Positions 1 through 7,330 of a DNA stretch of 27,499 bases are shown piece after piece. This stretch comes from a virus, in the IMG/VR virus record IMGVR_UViG_3300031857_001094, positions 1-27,499 of that record; one strand, written 5' to 3'. The notes under the pieces were generated by a model. It searched no databases. It saw nothing but the letters and a program-made list of their open reading frames with translations, and had not been told where the DNA came from. Both the position numbers and the translations under genes were made by a program. Within the stretch, counting starts at the first letter, position 1, and each line of letters opens with the position of its first letter.

Positions 1-2036
1 CACGGGACATCGCGGCGCAGATGGATGCGGAGCCACCGTGTGCCGACCCGGACCGGCGCGAACGCTGCCGGCTGAGCCTGCGACTATTCTGCGAGACCTA
101 CTTTCCTGCGCAGTTCGCGCTGGCCTGGTCGGACGACCATCTGCGCGTGATCGAGAAGATGGAGCGGGCCACGCTGACCGGCGGGTTGTTCGCCCTGGCC
201 ATGCCGCGGGGATCCGGCAAGTCGACGCTGGCGGAATGCTGCGCACTGTGGGCCATCCTCTACGGGCACCGTGTGTTCCCCGTGCTGATCGGGTCGGACC
301 AGGGCACTTCCGTGGAAGCGCTGGATTCGATCCGCACCGAGCTAGAGACCAACGAGACCATCCTGGCCGACTTCCGCCTGGAGGTCTACCCGATCGTCGC
401 GCTGGACGGCATCCCGCACCGTGCCTCCGGCCAGATCTACCGCGGCGAGCGGACGCACATCGGATGGACCGCGGACGAGATCATCATGCCGACCGTAGCC
501 GGGTCGACGGCATCCGGCGCGGTGTTCCGCGTGGCCGGCATCACCGGCCGCATCCGCGGGATGAAGGCCAAGCGCGCGGACGGCAAGAGCATCCGCCCTG
601 ACCTCGCGATCCTGGACGACCCGCAGACGGACGAGTCGGCCAAGAGCGTCAGCCAGTCGCAGGCCCGCGCCGCGATCGTGGCCGGTGCAGTGCTCGGCCT
701 GGCCGGGCCCGGGAAGAAGATCGCCGGCATCATGCCCTGCACCGTGATCGCGCCTGGCGACATGGCCGACCGGATCCTGGATCCGCAGCGGCATCCGGAG
801 TGGAACGGCGAGCGGACGAAGCTGATCTACGAGTGGCCGACCTCGACCAAGCTGTGGGAGAAGTACGCGACCATCCGCGGCGACTCCCTGCGCGAGCTTG
901 GCAACATCAGCAAGGCCACCGAGTTTTACCGTGCGAATCAGGCGGAAATGGACGCTGGGGCCAAGGTAGCCTGGCCGGCGCGGTTCAACTCGGACGAGAT
1001 TTCCGCGGTCCAGAATTGCTGGAACCTCCGGCTGGCGAACGAGGCGGCGTTCTTCGCCGAGTACCAGAACGCCCCGCTGCCCGACGACACCGGGTCGACG
1101 GACGACCTGACTCCCGACCTGGTGGTGTCGCGCCTGTCCGGCTACGAGCGCGAGGCGGTCGGCCTGGCCTCGCCGCGGATCACGGCCTACGTCGACGTGC
1201 AGGGCAAGTCCCTCTGGTGGATGGTCGCGGCCTGGGCCGACGACTGGACGGGCCAGGTCCTGGACTACGGCACCTTTCCGGACCAGGGTGGGCGGGATTA
1301 CTTCACGCTCCGCGATCAGCGGATCACGCTGGCGCAGGTGATCAAGGGCGCCGGCCTGGAGGGACAGATCCATGGCGGGTTGGCGGCGATCACCGCCGAC
1401 ATCATGGCTCGCCGGTACCGGCAGCAGGACGGCGCCGAGGTGGCGATCGAGCGCATGTTGATCGACGCGAATTGGGGCCAGTCGACCGATACCGTCTACG
1501 ACTTCTGCCGGTCATCGGCGCATTCCGGCGTGATCATGCCATCGCACGGCCGCGGCATCGGCGCGTCCTCAACGCCCATGTCGACCTGGGCGAAGAAGCC
1601 GGGCGAGCGCGTAGGCAACGGCTGGCGGATCAACCCGGCGAAGCGCGGGCTGCGCAGTGTGACCTACGACACCAACGCCTGGAAGACCTGGACGGCGGAG
1701 CGCATCCTGACCGCGCCTGGCGACCCCGGGACGCTGACGCTCTGGGGAAAATCGCCGGACAGGCATCGCATGATCGGCGACCACTGGTGCGCGGAATACC
1801 GCGTGCGCGTGACCGGCCGCGGCCGGACATGCGACGAGTGGAAGCTGAAGCCCGGCCGGGACAATCACTGGTGGGATTGCGTGGTGGGCACGGCCGTGGC
1901 AGCATCGATCCAGGGCATGCCGGTGAACGCACCGAAGAAATCGGCCAACCCGACCAGGTCCAAGACCACGGACGCGAAGCCCGCGCGCATGTCGTTTGCG
2001 GCGTTGCAGCGTGCGGCGAAGTCACGGAAGTGGTAG
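1..2036 (+). CDS. Terminase large subunit (5' partial)
   Basis: DNA-packaging motor: an ATPase that drives DNA into the prohead and a nuclease that cuts the concatemer. Counting from the ATG at 21, a Walker A motif PRGSGKST lies at about residues 62-69 and a Walker B-like LAILDDP with acidic residues near 198. RNase H-like nuclease acidic residues are plausible in AYVDVQG (about 390), MLIDANWG (about 480) and HWWDCVVG (about 619). The frame stays open from that ATG back to the window edge, no Shine-Dalgarno precedes the ATG, and the upstream residues RDIAAQ look like a continuation of the conserved N-terminus. The true start is therefore probably outside the window. It heads the structural operon, ahead of a small connector gene and the portal. 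Family identity is confident; exact domain edges are not. Confidence 0.93.
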   Translation, partial: RDIAAQMDAEPPCADPDRRERCRLSLRLFCETYFPAQFALAWSDDHLRVIEKMERATLTGGLFALAMPRGSGKSTLAECCALWAILYGHRVFPVLIGSDQGTSVEALDSIRTELETNETILADFRLEVYPIVALDGIPHRASGQIYRGERTHIGWTADEIIMPTVAGSTASGAVFRVAGITGRIRGMKAKRADGKSIRPDLAILDDPQTDESAKSVSQSQARAAIVAGAVLGLAGPGKKIAGIMPCTVIAPGDMADRILDPQRHPEWNGERTKLIYEWPTSTKLWEKYATIRGDSLRELGNISKATEFYRANQAEMDAGAKVAWPARFNSDEISAVQNCWNLRLANEAAFFAEYQNAPLPDDTGSTDDLTPDLVVSRLSGYEREAVGLASPRITAYVDVQGKSLWWMVAAWADDWTGQVLDYGTFPDQGGRDYFTLRDQRITLAQVIKGAGLEGQIHGGLAAITADIMARRYRQQDGAEVAIERMLIDANWGQSTDTVYDFCRSSAHSGVIMPSHGRGIGASSTPMSTWAKKPGERVGNGWRINPAKRGLRSVTYDTNAWKTWTAERILTAPGDPGTLTLWGKSPDRHRMIGDHWCAEYRVRVTGRGRTCDEWKLKPGRDNHWWDCVVGTAVAASIQGMPVNAPKKSANPTRSKTTDAKPARMSFAALQRAAKSRKW

Positions 2037-2154
2037 GCGCCGGCCAGCAATCGCCCATCAATCCGATGGGAATTGTTCCAAATGTTCGGAAATGTAATCC
2101 ACGCCACAACAATTCCGCGAATGACATCCAGCACGGTCCGACACATCGTAGGGG
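2037..2154 (+). promoter_or_regulatory. Structured AT-richer spacer between terminase and connector gene
   Basis: This 118-base gap is noticeably more AT-rich than the surrounding genes. It holds a hairpin CCCATC-AATCC-GATGGG (2054-2070) and a longer perfect 9-base inverted repeat, GGAATTGTT at 2069-2077 and AACAATTCC at 2108-2116. No convincing promoter or U-tract is visible. It may be an RNA structure controlling the next gene or a remnant of a lost gene. Function is unknown. Confidence 0.4.
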
Positions 2155-2349
2155 ATGCCCGACCCGGACCTGACGCAGGCGTTCGAGGATGCCGCCAATT
2201 CGCCGAAATCGGCGACCGGCGATAACGGCTCGATCACCCAGCAGAGCATCCCGGACCTGATCGCGCTGGACCGGTACGTCCGGGGCCGGGCCGCAGGCCT
2301 GGGCCGCGGGTTCCGGATCAGCAAGTTCCGCGCTGGCGGCTCCGCGTGA
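2155..2349 (+). CDS. Small head-tail connector protein (gpW-like position)
   Basis: A 64-residue protein with an acidic N-terminus, a helix IPDLIALDRYVRGRAA, and a basic glycine-rich end. Its place between terminase and portal is where lambda-type phages put gpW or a similar small head-joining protein; the role is inferred mainly from position. An in-frame TAG at 2149-2151 means translation cannot start earlier than the ATG at 2155. The GTAGGGG before that ATG touches it with no spacer, so initiation may be weak or helped by the structured leader. The stop codon overlaps the portal GTG start (GTGA, 2346-2349), suggesting translational coupling. Confidence 0.7.
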   Translation: MPDPDLTQAFEDAANSPKSATGDNGSITQQSIPDLIALDRYVRGRAAGLGRGFRISKFRAGGSA

Positions 2350-3914
2350 AGCTGCCGCGCCTGGTCCGATCAATGCTCGGCCTGGCGCCCAAGCCGGCGC
2401 GGCGCCGTCTTCCGCTGCGTGCGCGCTTCGACTCCGCGCAGACCACGGACGACAATTCCCGGCATTGGGCCATGGCAGACGGGCTGAGCGCGGACGCCGC
2501 CGCGTCGCCGGCCATTCGCCGCACGCTGCGCAACCGCAGCCGCTACGAGACCGCGAATAACTCCTATGCCCGCGGGATCGTCGACACCCTGGCGCACTAC
2601 TGCATCGGCACCGGCCCGCGCCTGCAAATGGTCGGCCTGTCGCGGTCGGATCAGGCATACGTTGAGGGCGAGTTCGCAGCATGGGCCAAGGCGGTGGACC
2701 TGGCCGACAAGCTGCGCACTGCGCGCATGGCGCGCACGGTCGACGGCGAGGCGTTCGCGCTGCTGACGAACAACGATGCGCTGCCAACGCCGGTGCACCT
2801 CGATCTACGGCTGATCGAGGCAGAGCAGGTCGCCAGCACCACCCTGACCTTCCCGAAAAATCAGGTGGACGGCATCCGGTTCGACGAGGCCGGTAACCCA
2901 ATTGAGTACGACATCCTGCCCGAGCATCCGGGGAGCACGGCGTCGATGGGCAACTACCAGGCCAAGCCGGTGCCCGCATCCGACGTGCTGCACCTATACC
3001 GCGCGGACCGCCCCGGCCAGCGCCGCGGCATTCCCGAGCTGACCCCGGCGCTCCCGCTGTTCGCCCAGCTTCGGCGCTGGACGCTGTCGGTCCTCGCTGC
3101 CGCCGAGACCGCCTCGGACTTCGCCGCGATCATGTTCACCGATTCGCCCGGCGAGTCCGGCGAACCGGAGGAGGCCGCCGCCTTCGAGCGCATCGAGATC
3201 GAGCGCCGCGCGATGATGACCCTGCCGAACGGCTGGCGCATGGAGCAGATGAAGGCCGAGCAACCGACCAGCACGTACAGCGACGTCAAGCGCGAGATCA
3301 TCGGCGAGATCGCGCGTTGCCTGTCGGTGCCGTTCAACATCGCCGCAGGAAATTCCAGCGATTACAACTACGCCTCCGGGCGCCTGGACATCCAGGTATT
3401 CCAGCGCGCCATCCAGGTCGACCGCACGCGCATCGTCACGCAGATGCTTGATCGCATCTTCGCAGCGTGGATCCGTGAGGCGGTGCTGATCGAGGACTAC
3501 CTTCCGAACTCGCTGCGCACCGTTACCACCGACTGGACGCACGTCTGGATGTGGGACGGCAACGAGCACGTCGACCCGGTGAAGGAAGCGAACGCCCAGG
3601 CCACGCGCCTGTCCTCGCTCACCACGACGCTGTCCGACGAATGGGGCAAGAGCGGCGCGGATTGGGAGGACAAGCTGGCCCAGATCGCCCGCGAGCGCGC
3701 CAAACTGAAATCGCTCGGCCTGACGCTGGGCGATGTGACGGCCCCGACCGATGCCCCGCCTGAACCGGCCCCGGCACCGCAGCCGGTGGCGGCCAGCCTG
3801 ATCGAGCGCGATTCCGCAGGTCGGATCATCGGTCTGTCCGCCAGCGCGGCCGGCCCCGGCGTGCGTCTGCGCCGAGACCGCACCGGCGCGCTGGTCGGAG
3901 TGGTACGCGCATGA
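2346..3914 (+). CDS. Portal protein (lambda gpB family)
   Basis: A 522-residue portal, the dodecameric ring at the unique capsid vertex through which DNA enters and the tail attaches. Family features include NNSYARGIVDTLAHYCIGTGP near residue 75, DVLHLYRADRPGQRRGIPEL near 215, and PFNIAAGNSSDYNYASGRLD near 335, the signature of lambda-type portals. The length matches that family. The C-terminus has a proline/alanine-rich linker and a basic tail. It starts at a GTG overlapping the preceding gene by four bases. Its stop overlaps the ATG of the collagen-like fibre gene, so head and fibre genes are translationally linked. Protease and capsid genes would normally follow; here four other genes intervene. 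Confidence 0.95.
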   Translation: MKLPRLVRSMLGLAPKPARRRLPLRARFDSAQTTDDNSRHWAMADGLSADAAASPAIRRTLRNRSRYETANNSYARGIVDTLAHYCIGTGPRLQMVGLSRSDQAYVEGEFAAWAKAVDLADKLRTARMARTVDGEAFALLTNNDALPTPVHLDLRLIEAEQVASTTLTFPKNQVDGIRFDEAGNPIEYDILPEHPGSTASMGNYQAKPVPASDVLHLYRADRPGQRRGIPELTPALPLFAQLRRWTLSVLAAAETASDFAAIMFTDSPGESGEPEEAAAFERIEIERRAMMTLPNGWRMEQMKAEQPTSTYSDVKREIIGEIARCLSVPFNIAAGNSSDYNYASGRLDIQVFQRAIQVDRTRIVTQMLDRIFAAWIREAVLIEDYLPNSLRTVTTDWTHVWMWDGNEHVDPVKEANAQATRLSSLTTTLSDEWGKSGADWEDKLAQIARERAKLKSLGLTLGDVTAPTDAPPEPAPAPQPVAASLIERDSAGRIIGLSASAAGPGVRLRRDRTGALVGVVRA

Positions 3915-5434
3915 GCCAGGAGCTTGCGGTATTGGCGCTGGCGACCGCCGAGGACGCGCTCGAAGCGGCGAAGGCCGCGACGGTTCGCGCCATGACTCCT
4001 GGCCCGATGGATCTGCGGGGTCCGCAAGGCGACGCCGGACCAGTTGGCCCGCAGGGTCCAGATGGGCCGCGGGGCGACGTGGGGCCGATCGGTCCGCGCG
4101 GAGAAACCGGCGAAGCTGGCCGGCGTGGTCCGATGGGACCGCAGGGCACTGCCGGCGATCCTGGCCGCGACGGTCTCGGCATCACCTGGCGCGGCGCGTG
4201 GTCCGAGTCCGTCACCTATTTCCGGCAAGACGCCGTCAGCCACGCTGGCGGTTCGTGGATCGCGACCGACACCAACATCGATTCGCCCCCCGGAACCGGT
4301 GCCACGTGGAACACCCTGGCCGAACCGGGCAAGGATGGAAAGCCCGGCAAGCCAGGCGACCGCGGCCCGCAGGGACCCGGCGGTGTGTCGATCACCAGTG
4401 GCGCTGGCGGTGGCGGTGACGGCGTATCAGATCATGGAGACCTCACCGGTCTCTCGGATGACGATCACAGCCAGTACCACAACGATTCTCGCGGCGATGC
4501 ACGATACCCACAACGAAGCAACAACCTTTCCGATCTGTCGTCCGTATCGACCGCGAGAACCAACCTGGGGCTGGGAACGGCTGCCACTTCTGCCACCGGA
4601 GACTTCGAGTCATCCGGCGCGGTGTCGACGCATGCAGCCCTGACCAGCGGCGTTCATGGGATCAGCGCCTTCGCGGCGACCGTCCTGGATGACACCACCG
4701 CAGCAGCGGCACGAACCACGCTCGGACTCGGCACCGCGGCAACCGCGGCAACCGGCGATTTCGACGCCGCTGGCGCCGCCGCCGCTGCCCAGGCCGCGAG
4801 CCAACCGCTGGACGCCGACCTGACCGCGATTGCTGGACTGACCAGCGCGGCGAACAAGGGCATCCAGTTCACGGGCAGCGGAACGGCCGGGACCTACGAC
4901 CTGACCACGGCGGGCAAGGCGCTCCTGGACGACGCGGACGCGTCCGCGCAACGGACCACGCTGGGACTTGGCGGCGCTGCAGTGCTTAGCGTTGGCACCA
5001 CGGCCGGAACCGTTGCGGCCGGAGACGACGCGCGCCTGAGCGACACCAGGACGCCAACCGATGCCACGGTCACCAGCGCGAAGCTCACCGGCAGCATCAC
5101 CTTCCCGGCCAGGACCATCCCCAAGGTGGTCGCGCTGACCGATGCCGCGACCATCGCCACTGACGCCTCGCTTGGTAATCACTTCACCGTCACGCTCGCC
5201 GGAAATCGCACGCTGGGGAATCCGACCAATCCGGTTGACGGTCAAATGGTCCTTTACGTCATCCGCCAGGATGCGACCGGTTCCAGGACGCTCGCGTTCG
5301 GAGCCGACTTCCGCGCGACCACTGACGTGGCGCTGCCGACGTTGAGCACTGCGGCGGCAAAAACAGACTATATCGGCTTCCGTTACAACGGCACCGACAG
5401 CAAGTGGGACTGCCTCTCGGTAGTGAAGGGATAA
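3911..5434 (+). CDS. Collagen-like fibre protein in the head module
   Basis: A 507-residue fibrous protein. After a short helical start come about 14 Gly-X-Y triplets (residues 33-78), a carbohydrate-binding-like segment with the pattern WRGAW..YF..DAV..GG.W (about 92-116), and a second short collagen run (about 140-157). Then come an LTGLSDDDHSQYHNDSRGDA motif typical of phage fibres and three repeats of the type ART-LGLGTAA, each ending near TGDF or an equivalent. The C-terminus (about 405-507) is a beta domain with NRTLGNPTNPVDGQ and RQDATGSRTLAFG, common in phage virion proteins. Collagen triplets and these repeats imply a trimer. It overlaps the portal stop codon (ATGA). Location suggests a head or neck fibre rather than a tail-tip fibre, though that is inference. 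Confidence 0.85.
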   Translation: MSQELAVLALATAEDALEAAKAATVRAMTPGPMDLRGPQGDAGPVGPQGPDGPRGDVGPIGPRGETGEAGRRGPMGPQGTAGDPGRDGLGITWRGAWSESVTYFRQDAVSHAGGSWIATDTNIDSPPGTGATWNTLAEPGKDGKPGKPGDRGPQGPGGVSITSGAGGGGDGVSDHGDLTGLSDDDHSQYHNDSRGDARYPQRSNNLSDLSSVSTARTNLGLGTAATSATGDFESSGAVSTHAALTSGVHGISAFAATVLDDTTAAAARTTLGLGTAATAATGDFDAAGAAAAAQAASQPLDADLTAIAGLTSAANKGIQFTGSGTAGTYDLTTAGKALLDDADASAQRTTLGLGGAAVLSVGTTAGTVAAGDDARLSDTRTPTDATVTSAKLTGSITFPARTIPKVVALTDAATIATDASLGNHFTVTLAGNRTLGNPTNPVDGQMVLYVIRQDATGSRTLAFGADFRATTDVALPTLSTAAAKTDYIGFRYNGTDSKWDCLSVVKG

Positions 5435-5440
5435 TGAACC

Positions 5441-5761
5441 ATGACGCTCATCTCCATCGGCAATTCATGGTCATTCGATCCAGCCACGGACACTTTCAAG
5501 AAATTCATCGCGGCATGCCTGGTGGCTGCGAAGGATATCTTGGCCGAGCCCAGCAATACCAGCAACCACGCAAATCGGGTCATCTGGGCGCAAGGGTTGC
5601 AGGGCGAGACCGACGAGCTGGTTTTTAAGCGCGTCCACCGCATCATCCGCTTGGCGATTTCCTCCAACGCAGTATTCCAGGCCGACCCAACCGGCCTGAC
5701 CGACAACGATATCCAGTTCATCGTCAACAGCTTTATCGACGTTGTCGCCACGGGAGCCTGA
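5441..5761 (+). CDS. Hypothetical protein, 106 aa, fibre/capsid block
   Basis: A small, mostly helical protein with no recognised family. The N-terminal stretch contains aromatic residues (NSWSFDPATDTF); the middle has GLQGETDELVFKRVHRIIR; the C-terminus NDIQFIVNSFIDVVAT looks amphipathic. It starts six bases after the fibre stop codon, with only a weak ribosome site. Its place between two likely virion-surface proteins suggests a structural or assembly role, for example a fibre chaperone or connector, but the sequence alone does not show this. Confidence 0.7.
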   Translation: MTLISIGNSWSFDPATDTFKKFIAACLVAAKDILAEPSNTSNHANRVIWAQGLQGETDELVFKRVHRIIRLAISSNAVFQADPTGLTDNDIQFIVNSFIDVVATGA

Positions 5762-5763
5762 GC

Positions 5764-6399
5764 ATGGCCACGATCACTCCAAACAAATCGGCGATCTCGG
5801 CCGCGACGCTGACCCTGGATTGGGCCACCAGCATCGCGACGAACGCGCAGCGGATCAGCACCGACATCGATCTGCACTCGACGAACAAGATTGGTGTGCT
5901 CGCCCTGGCCTTCGAGCTTGGCCGGGTGTCGGCGAGCGCGTTCACCAAAGGCCCGTCTGTACGCCTGGAAGTCAGCCTATTGGCATCTGGCAACGATGCG
6001 TGGTACCCGATCTGGACGCCGCAAATGGCGGTCGGCGCGTCCATCAGCGCTACCACCCTGAACGGCGCGGTGTCCGCAGGGGCGACCACGGCAACGCTGA
6101 CATCGATCACCAACGTCGTCGCCGGTGAATACCTGTACCTGGGCCACACCACGACTCCGGCGAATTACGAATTGATCCGCGTGAAAAGCATCTCCGGCAG
6201 CGTGGTGACCTTTGAGGAAGCATGCACCAGCGCGCACGACAACGGCGCAGCAGTGACCAGCCAGGCCGAGCGTGGATGTCAGAGCGTGGACGTGTCCGGG
6301 TTCCTGCGCGCCCGCGTCATAGTCGACAACGTCGGTTCTGGCCAGTCGCTGTTCAGCCGCGTAAGCGCCGCACGTCTCGATAGCTACACGTCGGCCTGA
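5764..6399 (+). CDS. Putative minor virion protein, 211 aa
   Basis: The first half (about residues 1-90) is rich in beta-forming sequence. Residues about 100-160 form a compact module, SAGATTATLTS followed by GEYLYLG, ELIRVKSISGSVVTFE and AHDNGAAV. The same style of module occurs in the tail hub encoded at 16781-18520. Such modules are common in phage and baseplate proteins and probably form small beta domains. The gene is two bases from its upstream neighbour and one base from the lectin-like gene. A structural role in the fibre block is inferred; no enzymatic motif is visible. Confidence 0.65.
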   Translation: MATITPNKSAISAATLTLDWATSIATNAQRISTDIDLHSTNKIGVLALAFELGRVSASAFTKGPSVRLEVSLLASGNDAWYPIWTPQMAVGASISATTLNGAVSAGATTATLTSITNVVAGEYLYLGHTTTPANYELIRVKSISGSVVTFEEACTSAHDNGAAVTSQAERGCQSVDVSGFLRARVIVDNVGSGQSLFSRVSAARLDSYTSA

Positions 6400-6400
6400 T

Positions 6401-7330
6401 ATGCCACGGTCGCTACCGTATGTGCTGAACAATCCGTTCCTGGAACAGGCGAACGAGCAGGGGGTTTTGTGGACGCCTCCGCTAGTGCGTCCAGCGGTGT
6501 GGCTGGACGCCGCCGATCTAAGCACGATCACCATTGCCACGGGTGTCAGCGAGTGGCGCGACAAGAGCGGGAATGGCTCACACGCCACTCAAGCTACTGC
6601 GGCCAATCAACCTGTTTACTCCCAAACCGGCTTCTTTGGCTTGCCGGGAATTACCTTCGACGGGTCGAACGACCAACTGAACATCTCCACCACGCGGATG
6701 CAAAACACATCGCACGGCGTGTTTTGGGCGTTCATTCGGCGCGGCGCGGGGTCCACGGGCGATACTTATAAGCCGAGCGTTGGTGTCCTCGCTGGCGGGG
6801 GTGACCGTGGCGCGCTGCATTACGTGAAGAACAGTAACAATTTCGGGGCGTCGTATCCGTATTTCGGCGCTCCACTCAACAATAGTTACGACCTCAGTTC
6901 TGGCACGGCATACAACAATACCGCCGCGCAGGTCATGGCATTCCAGAGCAACGTGACAGGCTGGGGCGTGTGGCGGAACGGGACGCTGGAAGCAACTACG
7001 AGTGGCATTGCTGCGCCGAACACCGCGAACACTGGCTTCACACTCGCGGGTCAAGATAACCCGAACCGGAAATCCAACATCACGATGACCGAGTTCATTC
7101 TGCTTGAGACTACAGACAATCTCCGTAGACAGACTGTCGAAGGCTACCTCGCCCATAAGTGGGGCTTGACCGCCAATCTGCCCGCCGCGCACCCGTTCAA
7201 GAACCGCCCGCCGCTGATCGGTCCGGTTCGCCAGCGCGTCATGATGCAGGTGCTGTCCGCGGCCGGGGCTGGTGTCGGCGGCACTGTTCGCACTGACCGC
7301 ATGATGCCATTCTTTTCTGGAGTTGGATGA
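6401..7330 (+). CDS. LamG/concanavalin-like lectin domain protein
   Basis: A 309-residue protein almost entirely occupied by a concanavalin A-like (LamG) beta-sandwich. It shows the recurring pattern AVWLDAADLSTIT, then VSEWRDKSGNGSHATQATAANQ, GITFDGSNDQLN, and the typical ending EGYLAHKWGL..LPAAHPFKNRPP near residues 248-272. Domains of this type bind glycans, so a virion-surface adhesin is likely. Base composition in the middle (about 6830-7130) looks lower in GC than its neighbours, consistent with recent acquisition. Its stop overlaps the start of the protease-capsid gene (ATGA at 7327), putting it in the same translational chain as capsid proteins. Confidence 0.85.
   Translation: MPRSLPYVLNNPFLEQANEQGVLWTPPLVRPAVWLDAADLSTITIATGVSEWRDKSGNGSHATQATAANQPVYSQTGFFGLPGITFDGSNDQLNISTTRMQNTSHGVFWAFIRRGAGSTGDTYKPSVGVLAGGGDRGALHYVKNSNNFGASYPYFGAPLNNSYDLSSGTAYNNTAAQVMAFQSNVTGWGVWRNGTLEATTSGIAAPNTANTGFTLAGQDNPNRKSNITMTEFILLETTDNLRRQTVEGYLAHKWGLTANLPAAHPFKNRPPLIGPVRQRVMMQVLSAAGAGVGGTVRTDRMMPFFSGVG

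Noticed and set aside
800-2173. 457-codon frame overlapping terminase in another plus frame
   Set aside because: Its product is an arginine/alanine/glycine-rich shadow of the real terminase frame, which contains Walker and nuclease motifs.
1630-2979. 449-codon minus-strand frame over terminase and portal
   Set aside because: Cysteine/arginine/proline-rich composition, no ribosome site, and crossing two clear genes.
4009-4390. GGTCC/GGCCC-type repeats resembling an array
   Set aside because: They are Gly-X-Y codons of the collagen-like fibre, not CRISPR repeats or a DNA-level array.
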